This document shows positions 17,745-26,486 of a stretch of DNA of 64,000 nucleotides, one piece after another; position 1 is the first letter of the stretch; each line of letters starts with the position of its first letter. The position numbers and the translations under genes are program-made. The notes under the pieces were generated by a model, which was not told the DNA's origin, made no database searches, and saw only the letters and a list, made by a program, of their open reading frames with translations. Origin of the DNA: an uncultured Dehalococcoidia bacterium. Its GTDB lineage: Bacteria; Chloroflexota; Dehalococcoidia; Lucifugimonadales; UBA3495. The stretch is taken from contig OX638345.1 of assembly GCA_951813535.1 (NCBI GenBank), forward strand, positions 571,029 through 635,028. The letters run 5' to 3'.

Positions 17745-18974
17745 ATGACCCAGAACGATGGAACTCGGAACAGTCATCCTGTCGGCCCGCTGGTCGGCGT
17801 CAAGGTGCTGGACCTGACGCAGATCATGGCCGGCCCCATGTGCACCATGCTGCTGGCCGACATGGGCGCCGACGTCATCAAGGTCGAGCGTCCCGGCACC
17901 GGCGACGACACGCGGCGCATGGGCTCGCGCCTGACCCACGACATCGCCGGCGGTTTCCTGGCGCTGAACCGCAACAAGCGCAGCATCGCCCTGGACCTGC
18001 GCTCGGACGAGGGCAAGGCGGTGTTCCGGCGGATCGCGGAAACGTCGGACATCGTGGTGGAGAACTTCCGGCCCGGCGTCATGGACCGCCTGGGCCTGGG
18101 GTACGAGGCGCTGGCGGAGATCAACCCCAGGCTGGTGTACGCCAGCATCTCCGGGTTCGGCGGCACCGGCCCGTACCGCAACCGGGGCGGCTTCGACCTG
18201 GTGGCCCAGGGGATGAGCGGCCTGATGTCGATCACCGGCTTCCCGGGCGGGCCGCCGGCCAAGGTGGGAGTGCCCATCACGGACATCGGCGCGGGCAGTT
18301 TCACGGCGTTTGGCATCCTGGCGGCGTACATCCACGCCCAGCGGACTGGTCAGGGTCAGCAGGTGGACGGGTCGCTGCTGGAGGCTGGCATAGCGTTCAC
18401 GGTCTGGGAGTCGTCGGAGTACTTCGCCAACGGCGAGATACCCGGGCCCTTAGGGTCGGCCCACCGGGTCAACGCGCCCTATCAGGCCCTGCGCACCAGC
18501 GACGGTTACATCAACATCGGCGCCGCATCGCAGCCGACGTGGGAGCAGTTCTGCCGCGCCATCGGGCAGGATGCGCTCATCGAGGACGAGCGATACCTGG
18601 AACCCAACGACCGCAAGGCCCGGGAGACCGAGTTGGCCGAACTCTTGGAGGGCATCCTGGCCGAGCACACCACGGCGCACTGGATGGAGCAACTGGAAGC
18701 CGCCGGCGTGGTCGCCGGCCCCATCTACGACATGGAGCAGGTGTACAGCGACGAACAGGTGCTCGCCCGCGACATGAAGGTCACACTGGACGACCCCGAG
18801 CTGGGCCAACTGAATCACATCGGGGTTCCCGTAAAGTTGTCGGCAACGCCGGGAAGCATCCGCACCCGTGGACCGGCGCTGGGTCAGCACAGCCGCGAGA
18901 TACTGGCCGAGCACGGTTACAGCGCAGCAGAGGTCGACGGGCTGGTTGAGGGAAAGACGGTCGGAGCAGCGTAG
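17745..18974 (+). CDS. Type III (CaiB/BaiF) CoA-transferase
   Basis: The 409-residue protein has the family start pattern VLDLTQIMAGPMCTMLLADM followed by GADVIKVE. It also has NKRSIALDL, the VVENFRPGVMDRLGLGY block, and the GVPITDIGAGSF segment that carries the catalytic aspartate. The family transfers CoA between carboxylic acids through an aspartyl-CoA intermediate. The substrate cannot be told from sequence. The start at 17745 is preferred over GTG 17736 because AGGTGAG precedes it. It is divergent from the DNA methyltransferase with an 82-bp gap, and its 3' flank contains a strong terminator. Confidence 0.93.
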   Translation: MTQNDGTRNSHPVGPLVGVKVLDLTQIMAGPMCTMLLADMGADVIKVERPGTGDDTRRMGSRLTHDIAGGFLALNRNKRSIALDLRSDEGKAVFRRIAETSDIVVENFRPGVMDRLGLGYEALAEINPRLVYASISGFGGTGPYRNRGGFDLVAQGMSGLMSITGFPGGPPAKVGVPITDIGAGSFTAFGILAAYIHAQRTGQGQQVDGSLLEAGIAFTVWESSEYFANGEIPGPLGSAHRVNAPYQALRTSDGYINIGAASQPTWEQFCRAIGQDALIEDERYLEPNDRKARETELAELLEGILAEHTTAHWMEQLEAAGVVAGPIYDMEQVYSDEQVLARDMKVTLDDPELGQLNHIGVPVKLSATPGSIRTRGPALGQHSREILAEHGYSAAEVDGLVEGKTVGAA

Positions 18975-19421
18975 CTGCGGAAGGTTCCGGGGTCTGCTGA
19001 ATTGGACACCCCATCGCGGATCAATTTGGCCCGAAGAGCCATTTTGCCCGCGTGTTCCGATCCATTAAGGAGGACTGGGGCCCTTAATCAGATGTAAGGA
19101 TATTGACCCCTGGCAGTTAGCTGGCGGGCGGTGCCTTAGCACCGCCCGCCTTTTGTTGTAAGTCCGTTGCCCTTCGTGTGCATTTTCAGAATTGCACAGA
19201 CCTGTCGCTGTTTGTGGCCTAGTGTTCGAACATATCGTACAAATGCGCGTGTTTATTACGCTTTTCGGACTGACATCAGTTCGTAACGTACTAATCGGGT
19301 CATCGCTAGCGTCGTTGGCAACGGGTTTCTGCCCATAGTCTGCACCACGGCGATCCTGGCCGCACTCACGCGCAGATAGACCGACACGCGCCGAAGGGCG
19401 ACCAACGCGGAGGAAGCGACC
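18975..19421. other. Intergenic region, 447 bp
   Basis: No credible gene is seen. The region holds the terminator at 19123-19150. Beyond it is a comparatively AT-rich stretch (about 19170-19300) that probably contains the promoter of the secreted repeat protein, including a 10-nt palindrome TGTTCGAACA at 19223-19232 of unknown meaning. Confidence 0.6.
19123..19150 (+). terminator. Intrinsic terminator
   Basis: A perfect 12-bp GC-rich stem (19123-19134 with 19139-19150) has a 4-nt loop and is followed by TTTTGTT. It lies about 150 nt after the CoA-transferase stop and is oriented to end that transcript. Confidence 0.85.
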
Positions 19422-21824
19422 ATGGACAGGCGACAAATGCGTGCGGGATACCGAATCCTAGGGTTGGCGGCGCTCATGCTGGCCCTCGCGGCTGCGGCAA
19501 TGATTCCCGGCAACCCCAACGTCCCGCCAATTGCGGCGGATCACGACGACCGACCCAGCCCCAAGGTCTACGTAGATTGTCCACAGACCCATGTGGAAGA
19601 GGGCAATTCACTGAAGGTTTACCTGGTGCGCACGGACGTGAACGGTCACGAGGAGGACAATTTCGGAGGGTGGTGGCATACCCATTGGTACACCGCCAAC
19701 GGATCAGATTACCCTCGCCTCGACGGGGTCTGGCAGGCCAGCACCGAGGCCGAGCGCCGCGCCAATCGTATGGAACGAACCATCCGGACCTACGAAGACG
19801 ACCGCCTGGAAGGTGAAGAATCTTTCGTCGTTAGGTTCTCCCCGCCCAGCATTGTGAAAGATCTGGATGATCCGCAGCGGGACGACCGGTGCGATATCAC
19901 GATCGTGGACGACGAAGCGCGTGTGACCGGCATCGACATAATTTCGCGACCTGCCGCAGGGCACACCTACGGTCGGAAGGAGACCATCGAATTCGCGGTC
20001 ACCTTCAATCGCGAGGTCGAGGTGGAGGGCCGGCCGATCATGGGGATCTGGGTCAACCCTGGATGGCGGGCCGCCGGTTACCAGAGAGGGTCCGGCACGG
20101 ATACCCTGGTGTTCGGATACACCGTCGAGGATCGAGACCGAGACGGCAATGGCGTCAGCGTCCATAACGGCTACCACGACGGAAAACGATGGCACGGGTT
20201 CGGGCTCTCCAGCGTGATCAAGGTCAAAGACACGGATATAGGGGTCAGCGGCATATACCGTGGCATCGGAAACCAGTCGGGTCACCGGGCGGACGGTTCA
20301 ATTCGCCGGGGCGCCGTCGGCGTGCGGATTGTCTCAACGCCGGCCGACGGCGTCGCTTATGACGCTGGCGAGGACATCGAGATTGAGATCCGGTACCAGG
20401 AGGCGGTAAGAGTGACCGGCCGGAAGGGGATTGCCATCCGGGTCGGCGACTACGGGTCGGGACGGTCAACCTACCGCGCAGCACGGTACGTGCGGGGCTC
20501 CGGCACCGACAGGATCGTCTACGCCTACACTGTGCAGGCCGGCGAACAGGATGACACGGGCATCAGTGTCGATCGCGGCAGCAGAAGCTCAGGGTATACG
20601 CGCGACGGCAGGCTCAATGTTCAGTCCTCCGGCGCCGCGGTCTCCGTCTACTACCCTGCCCTCGGCGCTGACCCGGATCACAAGGTGTACGCCAGGGACA
20701 GAATCGCTCCCACTGTCTCCTCCGTGGCCCTGACCTCCGACCCCGGCGACGATGACACCTACACCGTCGGGGACAGCGTTGAAGTAACGGTTACCTTTAG
20801 TGAGAATGTGCAGGTGACCGGTTCGCCGCAGATCGAGTTGGATGTCGGCGGTGCGGCGAAACCTGCGGCGTACCGCAGGGTGGACGGCCCGGCGGCGGTT
20901 TTCACCTACGCCATTGCGGAAGGCGACGCCGACACCGACGGGATCTCCATCGGCGCGAACAAGATCATGCAAAACGGCGGGACCATCGCCGACCTGTCCG
21001 GAAACCCGGCGACCCTGACCCACGACGCGGTGGCGGCCGACACGGGCCATCTGGTAGATGGGATAAGTCCGAAATTCGTGAGCGCGATCACGGTTACCAT
21101 TGCCGGCAGCCCGGGTATGCCGCCTTTCGTGCCGCCCACGCCGGAGCAACCAGGAGTAAGGGTAACGCTGAGCGAAGCCACGGATCCCCTGCGCTTTGTT
21201 GGTTGGCTTTCTGAACACCATGCCGTAGAAATACAGCACTTTTTTGAAGACATCCTGGACGTGACCGTGGATGGGGCTCCGGCCAAGGCCACCGGCCTAA
21301 GCACTACGGGGAACATCTTGACCATTCCCCTGCAGCACGCGATAACCGCCGGCCAGGACGTGAGGGTGAGTTACGACAACAACTTCGCCAGGGATTCCCA
21401 CGGCGCCTTCGCGGACAGCGACGGAAACCCGCTCGTGCTGTTCTCCAACCAACCCGTGAGCAACGTGTCAACAGCGACTGAAACGACCGCGGATAACGAC
21501 GCGGATGGCATCGTATTCAGCGTGGCCGAGGTGAACATGGCCGAGGGCAGCACCGCGACCTACTCCGTGTCGCTGGCGACGCAGCCCACTTCCGACGTCA
21601 CCGTTTCGCTCAGCATCGACCCACCCGGCGGCCGGGTTTCCACAAACGTCGCAGGCCTGACCTTCACCTCAGACGATTGGAGCACAACTCAGGATGTGAG
21701 GCTGACCGCATCCGAAGACACCGTATCCAGCAAATACTGGGCGATGGTCAACCACGCGGCGAGGGGAGGCGGGTACGACGGCGAAACCGGCAGCGTGCGG
21801 GTGGTGGTCGAAGACAACGACTAG
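19422..21824 (+). CDS. Secreted repeat protein with Ig-like and Calx-beta-like domains
   Basis: The 800-residue protein starts at an ATG with GGAGGA 8 nt upstream. A signal peptide is clear: MDRRQMR, then the hydrophobic GLAALMLALAAAAM, then a cleavage-like region before residue 40. The body contains at least three related beta-sandwich repeats (about residues 170-270, 295-395, 430-540). Each has the pattern V-x-F-x-x-x-V-x-V-x-G-x-P and a closing Y-T/Y-A-V/I-x-x-G-x-x-D-x-D-G-I-S. A SwmB-like segment follows (about 545-680), then a Calx-beta-like domain (about 690-800, VFSVAEVNMAEGSTATYSV). No anchor or catalytic motif is visible. An extracellular adhesive or structural role is likely. It stands alone. 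Confidence 0.75.
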   Translation: MDRRQMRAGYRILGLAALMLALAAAAMIPGNPNVPPIAADHDDRPSPKVYVDCPQTHVEEGNSLKVYLVRTDVNGHEEDNFGGWWHTHWYTANGSDYPRLDGVWQASTEAERRANRMERTIRTYEDDRLEGEESFVVRFSPPSIVKDLDDPQRDDRCDITIVDDEARVTGIDIISRPAAGHTYGRKETIEFAVTFNREVEVEGRPIMGIWVNPGWRAAGYQRGSGTDTLVFGYTVEDRDRDGNGVSVHNGYHDGKRWHGFGLSSVIKVKDTDIGVSGIYRGIGNQSGHRADGSIRRGAVGVRIVSTPADGVAYDAGEDIEIEIRYQEAVRVTGRKGIAIRVGDYGSGRSTYRAARYVRGSGTDRIVYAYTVQAGEQDDTGISVDRGSRSSGYTRDGRLNVQSSGAAVSVYYPALGADPDHKVYARDRIAPTVSSVALTSDPGDDDTYTVGDSVEVTVTFSENVQVTGSPQIELDVGGAAKPAAYRRVDGPAAVFTYAIAEGDADTDGISIGANKIMQNGGTIADLSGNPATLTHDAVAADTGHLVDGISPKFVSAITVTIAGSPGMPPFVPPTPEQPGVRVTLSEATDPLRFVGWLSEHHAVEIQHFFEDILDVTVDGAPAKATGLSTTGNILTIPLQHAITAGQDVRVSYDNNFARDSHGAFADSDGNPLVLFSNQPVSNVSTATETTADNDADGIVFSVAEVNMAEGSTATYSVSLATQPTSDVTVSLSIDPPGGRVSTNVAGLTFTSDDWSTTQDVRLTASEDTVSSKYWAMVNHAARGGGYDGETGSVRVVVEDND

Positions 21825-21888
21825 ATATCGCAGCGGGCCGGTGGCAAACCCATGCCGCCGGCCCTCGCTCCGGTTGCACCCGCCGGCG

Positions 21889-23280
21889 CTATACCGGCGG
21901 CCGGCTCGGGTAGTCCGTGTCGTAGTCGACCGTCCAGCCCAGCTCAACCTGCCGGTCCAGGGGAACCGATGCCGGGATGCGCGCTCCCGCCAGGGTCTGG
22001 CCGATGGCCTCGGCCGCCTCCAGGTCGGCGATTCGGGAGTCGGTCAGTCCCAGCAGGTCGGAGAGGATCTGCCGGTTGTCCTCGCCGAGCATGGGGGCCG
22101 GTCTGCGGATGCGGACGTCGCTGCCGGACATGCGCCAGCCTCGCGTCAGGTATTCGCGGCGACCCAGACCCGTCTTCGGGTGATGCTCCACGGGCTCGAA
22201 ATAGCCCCGGTTGCGGAAGTGCGGATCGGCGAGCATATCCCTCCCATCGAGCACCGGCCCGGACGGAACTCCGGCGTTTTGCAGGACGGTCATCACCTCG
22301 TACTTCGTGCGCGAGGATGTCCATCCCGAGATTATGCCGTCCAGCGCGTCCTGGTTGCCGTGACGTGTCACCGGGTCGGCGAAGCGAGGGTCTGACGCCA
22401 GTCCGGGCACGCCTATGGCGTTGCAGAAAGCCTGCCAGTCAGAATCGTCGCGCACGGCGATCACGGCCCACTGGTCGTTGCCCTGGCACGGGTAGCAGCC
22501 GTGGGGCGACATCGACTCGTGGCGGTTGCCCAGGCGTCGCGCGCGGCGACCGTTGAAGGCATAATCCAGGATGCCCTCGCCCAGGAAGGACGCGCCCACC
22601 TGGTACATGGCGAGATCGATCCACATGCCTCGGCCCGTCTTCGCCCGGTGGATCAGGCTGACCAGCACCGCCAGTTGCGCCGTCCAACTGGCCAGGAAAT
22701 CGGTGTAGGAGTTGGCGATCTTGTTGGGGACCGTGCCGGATGAGGTGCGGCCGTCCGCATCGACATCGAGGTAGCCCATGAACGCGCCGGTGCCGTGGGT
22801 CGGCTCCAGGGCGGTGGCCATGGCGCCGAAGTTGGTCCACGGGCCGGAGTGGCCGTAACCCGTGTTGGACACCATGATGAGGTCGGGACGGACGGACTTC
22901 AGGTTGGGATAGTCCAGCCCGAACCGGCGCATGACCCGGGGCGTGAAGTTCTCCAGCACCACGTCGGATATCGAGACCAACTCGCGCAGCACCTCCAGCG
23001 CATCGTCGGAGCGCAGGTCCAGGGTCACGCTGATCTTGCCGTGGTTCAGCGTCTGGAAGGTGCCGCCGCGCTCCCAGTAAAGCTCGCCCGGGTCGTTGTC
23101 GGGATAGGGGCCGTTGAGGGTGCGGGTGGTGTCCACGAACTGGTTGTGGTGGGTGTCGACCTTGATGACCTCTGCGCCCAGGTCGGCCAGGTAGGCGCCG
23201 CAGTAGGGCATGGCGAAAACCCGGCTGAGGTCGACCACGCGTATGCCCTCCAGCGGCAGGGCGCGTTCCGGCATAGTCAT
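21889..23280 (-). CDS. Type III CoA-transferase, catalytic-type member of a coupled pair
   Basis: The 463-residue protein starts MTMPERALPLEG and continues VVDLSRVFAMPYCGAYLADL, GAEVIKVD and VVLENFTPRVMRRFGLDY. The position of the catalytic aspartate is filled (NSYTDFLASW). The ATG at 23280 overlaps the TGA of the upstream CoA-transferase by four bases (ATGA), implying coupled translation and probably a heteromeric enzyme. The length is longer than the usual 400 because of a C-terminal extension (about 440-463). Substrates are unknown. It is the last gene of a MaoC / CoA-transferase / CoA-transferase operon. Confidence 0.93.
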   Translation of the reverse strand: MTMPERALPLEGIRVVDLSRVFAMPYCGAYLADLGAEVIKVDTHHNQFVDTTRTLNGPYPDNDPGELYWERGGTFQTLNHGKISVTLDLRSDDALEVLRELVSISDVVLENFTPRVMRRFGLDYPNLKSVRPDLIMVSNTGYGHSGPWTNFGAMATALEPTHGTGAFMGYLDVDADGRTSSGTVPNKIANSYTDFLASWTAQLAVLVSLIHRAKTGRGMWIDLAMYQVGASFLGEGILDYAFNGRRARRLGNRHESMSPHGCYPCQGNDQWAVIAVRDDSDWQAFCNAIGVPGLASDPRFADPVTRHGNQDALDGIISGWTSSRTKYEVMTVLQNAGVPSGPVLDGRDMLADPHFRNRGYFEPVEHHPKTGLGRREYLTRGWRMSGSDVRIRRPAPMLGEDNRQILSDLLGLTDSRIADLEAAEAIGQTLAGARIPASVPLDRQVELGWTVDYDTDYPSRPPV

Positions 23281-24482
23281 ATCGCCCCCAATGCCTTGAG
23301 TTGGGCCAGTTCGGCGGAGGAGCAGCCCAGCTCGTCGCCGTAGATCTCCGAGTTGTGCTGGCCCAGCAGCGGAGCGTGGCGTCGCACCTGGTAGTCCACA
23401 CCCGACAGGCGCGGGCCCATGCCCGGATAGTCGGCCTCGCCGGCCACGGGATGGGACACGGTGCGGAAGAACTCCCGCTCGTGCAGGTGCGGACACCCGT
23501 GGAGGTCGCCGGCGTCCTGGGCCATGCCGAACACCAGGCGACGCTCGCCGGAGGCCTGGTGCAGCGCCTTGCGGTCCCATTGGGCCAGGCCCTGGAGCAG
23601 CAGGTCGTGAATCTCCTCGCCGAACTCGATGCGACCGGAACCCGAGGCGAACCGCTCGTCCTGGAGTTCAGGCACTCCGATCAGCTCGGCCACCGTCGAC
23701 CACGGCTGGGAGCCCTGCACCGAAGGGATCACGTAGCCGTCGCGGGCGGGCATCAGCTCCTCGAACCCGGAGCCGCGGACCGGCCGGCGGCCTTTGATGG
23801 CCCCCATGTAGTTGTAGTAGGGCAGTGCCTGGACGAGATGCGAGGCGAGGCATTCGACGGTGGAAACGTCGATGGCCTGGCCCCGGCCGGTGAACATGCG
23901 CTGGAACAGGGCGGCTGACGTTGCCACCGCGGCGTTGATGCCCGCCACGTAAAAGGACTGGTTCAGGGCGTTGCGCAGCGGTTCCTGGTCGGAGTCGCCG
24001 GAGTGGTACATGAGGCCGCTGATGGCGGTGGTGACGATGTCGGTGGCGGCGAAATCGCGGTAGGGGCCGGTTTGGCCGAAAGGCGTGATGGACGTGACGA
24101 TCAGGTGGGGATACCGCTCGGCCAGCGCGTCGGGGTTCAGGCAGGGCGGCCGGGCGTCGGGCGGGTAGTTTTCGACCAGCACGTCGGCGGATTCGAGCAG
24201 GCGGCCCAGCAAGCCGGCTCCCGCCACCGTTTCCACATCCAGGGTGACGCCGCGCTTATTGGTGTTGAGATAGAGGAACGTAATGCTCTTTTCCAGATGA
24301 GGATCGTCACCGGCGAAGGGGCCCATCCGCCGGGCCTCGTCGCCTCCGCCCGGCGGCTCGATCTTGATGACGTCCGCGCCGTAGTCGGCCAGCAGCCGGC
24401 CGCAGTACGGCGCGGACACGTACCCGCCCAGCTCCAGCACGCGCACGCCGTCAAGCGGCAGCCCAAAGGGAACGCCGGCCAT
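23277..24482 (-). CDS. Type III CoA-transferase paralog lacking the catalytic Asp
   Basis: The 401-residue protein starts MAGVPFGLPLDGVRVLELGG and has the fold signatures YCGRLLADYGADVIKIEPP and VLVENYPPDARP. In the segment that normally carries the catalytic aspartate (x-D-x-x-A-G-x-x-A-A) it reads NQSFYVAGINAA, so the Asp is replaced. Its start overlaps the stop of the MaoC gene by one base and its stop overlaps the next CoA-transferase by four. An obligate heteromer, in which the partner supplies the active-site Asp, is the natural inference; a non-catalytic or altered enzyme is the alternative. Confidence 0.9.
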   Translation of the reverse strand: MAGVPFGLPLDGVRVLELGGYVSAPYCGRLLADYGADVIKIEPPGGGDEARRMGPFAGDDPHLEKSITFLYLNTNKRGVTLDVETVAGAGLLGRLLESADVLVENYPPDARPPCLNPDALAERYPHLIVTSITPFGQTGPYRDFAATDIVTTAISGLMYHSGDSDQEPLRNALNQSFYVAGINAAVATSAALFQRMFTGRGQAIDVSTVECLASHLVQALPYYNYMGAIKGRRPVRGSGFEELMPARDGYVIPSVQGSQPWSTVAELIGVPELQDERFASGSGRIEFGEEIHDLLLQGLAQWDRKALHQASGERRLVFGMAQDAGDLHGCPHLHEREFFRTVSHPVAGEADYPGMGPRLSGVDYQVRRHAPLLGQHNSEIYGDELGCSSAELAQLKALGAI

Positions 24483-25552
24483 CACCAGGCCTCCGGTTCC
24501 CAGTCCAAGGGCAACGACTGCCCGCGCCTGGGCAGGACGACGGTGGCGGTGCCCGAGGCGGTCTGGTTGCCCCGGTCGTTCTGCAAGTTCACGGCGCAGT
24601 CCACCAGGCCGAAGCCGTTCTCCTCCCTCTTGCCCGTGATGATGCCGGCGGCGGTGATGGTATCTCCGGGGAAGTCCATGCCCCGGTGCTCCACGTAGAA
24701 CCGCCGGAACCAGCCCTCGTCGCCGGCGAAGTCGAGGAGCAACTGGCCCAGGTACTGGTTCTTCAACGAGCCGTTGACCACCACGTTGGGCAGGCCCTGG
24801 GTCAACTGCGCGAAGGGCAGGTCCCAGTGGATGCGGGCGTAGTTGCCGTTGGCGGCGGCCCAGCGGATCAGATGCGTGGTGGTCATAGGGCCCTTCACCA
24901 CCGGCGGCAGGCTGTCGCCCACGGACACATCCTCGAAGTGCCGTTGCTCGCCGCCGGTTGGCTGCGGCTTGGGCAGGATCACCTCCGGGTTCGGCGGGGC
25001 AACGGCCACGGTGGACAGGTCGGTGGCAACCTGGGCCACGTCGGTGGGCTGCTCGCCGGCGGGGAGGGCCCGATGGATGCTGACCCGTCGGGCGCGGCTG
25101 ATCTCCGTGTCGTGCTGGTCGGTCTGGATCTCCTCGCGGACGATGAAGACCAGCGCGCCGGAGCGTCCCTGCTTCTCGAAGATGTCCAGCATGCGGAACC
25201 GGCGGGTGATCCACGTGCCGACCCGCACCGGCGCGAGGAACTGCCAGTCGCTGCCGCCGTTGAGGCCGTAGCTGTTGAAGGGCAGGGGAACCTCGAAGTG
25301 CCACTCCTGGCCGGCGCCGAAGTAACCGATGGGCGGCGCGATGTCCTTCCACGCTGCCAGAGGCGGGCAGAGCAGGTTGCCGAAGCGGCTTCGGTCGGCG
25401 TATTCGGGATCAACGTACAGCGGGTTATAGTCCTCGATGGCGTCAGCCACGTCGTAGGCCATCTCCGCACTGATGGGGAACCGGTTGCGTTCGGGCTCCG
25501 ATTCCGTGCCGATCAGCGCTCGGACTTCATCGGTGATCAGGCTGCCGGGCAT
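24482..25552 (-). CDS. Double hot-dog MaoC-like dehydratase
   Basis: The 356-residue protein has an N-terminal FAS1-like dehydratase half (about residues 20-165, with AMAYDVADAIEDYNPLYVDP in near form) and a C-terminal MaoC half (about 205-335). The C-terminal half contains TTTHLIRWAAANGNYARIHWD, a degenerate hydratase-2 motif, with the Asn/His pair visible. The family hydrates or dehydrates enoyl-CoA or related thioesters. AAGGAG precedes the ATG. It leads an operon with two coupled CoA-transferases, which suggests activation of a carboxylic acid by CoA transfer followed by hydration or dehydration. Mesaconyl-CoA-type chemistry is one known precedent but is not shown here. Confidence 0.85.
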   Translation of the reverse strand: MPGSLITDEVRALIGTESEPERNRFPISAEMAYDVADAIEDYNPLYVDPEYADRSRFGNLLCPPLAAWKDIAPPIGYFGAGQEWHFEVPLPFNSYGLNGGSDWQFLAPVRVGTWITRRFRMLDIFEKQGRSGALVFIVREEIQTDQHDTEISRARRVSIHRALPAGEQPTDVAQVATDLSTVAVAPPNPEVILPKPQPTGGEQRHFEDVSVGDSLPPVVKGPMTTTHLIRWAAANGNYARIHWDLPFAQLTQGLPNVVVNGSLKNQYLGQLLLDFAGDEGWFRRFYVEHRGMDFPGDTITAAGIITGKREENGFGLVDCAVNLQNDRGNQTASGTATVVLPRRGQSLPLDWEPEAW

Positions 25553-25659
25553 TTGCTGCTCCTTGTTGGCTCATCTCGTAAGGTCGCGCGAATTCTAGCC
25601 AAACGCCGTGGATTCCACAAACGGCCAGCGGACCGGGAACCGCTACGGTGGGTCCCCCG

Positions 25660-26403
25660 CTAGAGCATGCGGAGAAGTTCCCGGGTCAACAGCGAGACGC
25701 TGCCCAGCACGGTGACCGCCACCACCACGTAGCGAAAGGCCTGCAGGCTGATGCGACTGGCTATGACCGCCGCGACCGCCGTCCCGCATAGCACCGCCAG
25801 GCTGAGCACGCCGATGTTTTGCGCCGTTGTAAGCGGGATCAGACCGGTCACGAAGAAAAGGACCAACGCCAGCGCCGACGCCAGGAAGAAGTACAGGCCC
25901 AGCGTCGCCCGGATGGTATCCCGCGACCAGTCCTGCTCAATGGAATAGAGCCCCGCCAGCGGCGCGCCGACGCCCAGCGTGGTTACCAGCAGCGTGGCGA
26001 TGAAACCGCAAACGGGCGCCGCCCATCGACTGCGCGCGCCGGGCAGACGGATCTGAAACAGGCTCATCACGCCCAGCGCCAAGATGACCGCGACGATGGT
26101 CAGCCTGAGAACCACTGCATCGGCCCCGTGGAGCAGCAGGACTCCCAGGGGTACCGGCGGCAAACCGGCGGCCACGAAGGGCCAGGATTCCCTCAGGTTC
26201 AGATGCCGCCACGTCTGGATTACGGTCAGGCCGGTGGTGAGGACGACCACGGCGTTGACGATCACCACCGCATCCTGGGGCGGCAGGATCAGCAGCAGGA
26301 AGGGCATCGCCACGGTGCCCAAGCCGAAGCTGATCGTACCGAGCACGATGGCTCCGAAGAACATCGCCGTCAGGCCGAGGGCCAGCTCCCAGCCGAGTAG
26401 CAT
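25660..26403 (-). CDS. TauE/SafE family membrane permease
   Basis: The 247-residue protein has about eight membrane segments and the two-fold repeat of the TauE/SafE (sulfite exporter-like) family. The first repeat holds FGLGTVAMPFLLLILPPQDAV and the second holds GVGAPLAGLYSIEQ. The family exports or imports small anions such as sulfite, sulfoacetate and other organic acids. The substrate is not evident. It is a single gene with the same orientation as the CoA-transferase operon beyond it. Confidence 0.88.
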   Translation of the reverse strand: MLLGWELALGLTAMFFGAIVLGTISFGLGTVAMPFLLLILPPQDAVVIVNAVVVLTTGLTVIQTWRHLNLRESWPFVAAGLPPVPLGVLLLHGADAVVLRLTIVAVILALGVMSLFQIRLPGARSRWAAPVCGFIATLLVTTLGVGAPLAGLYSIEQDWSRDTIRATLGLYFFLASALALVLFFVTGLIPLTTAQNIGVLSLAVLCGTAVAAVIASRISLQAFRYVVVAVTVLGSVSLLTRELLRML

Positions 26404-26486
26404 CAGCGAGTGACCGCGTCTGGAACCACCGCTGTACTATCTCCCGGCTCCGAGTCGGTTTGCGAGCCGCACGAACCAGATCTATA

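Noticed and set aside
16586-18949. 787-codon plus-strand frame over the nuclease, methyltransferase and CoA-transferase genes
   Set aside because: It overlaps three well-supported genes in wrong frames and has low-complexity Arg/Gly/His composition.
19223-19240. LexA-like box (TTCGAACATATCGTAC) before the secreted protein gene
   Set aside because: The spacing of the half-sites does not fit GAAC-N4-GTTC, and the gene has no link to DNA repair.
19065-19436. 123-codon minus-strand frame in the gap before the secreted repeat protein
   Set aside because: It crosses a strong terminator hairpin, has no ribosome binding site and no recognisable sequence.
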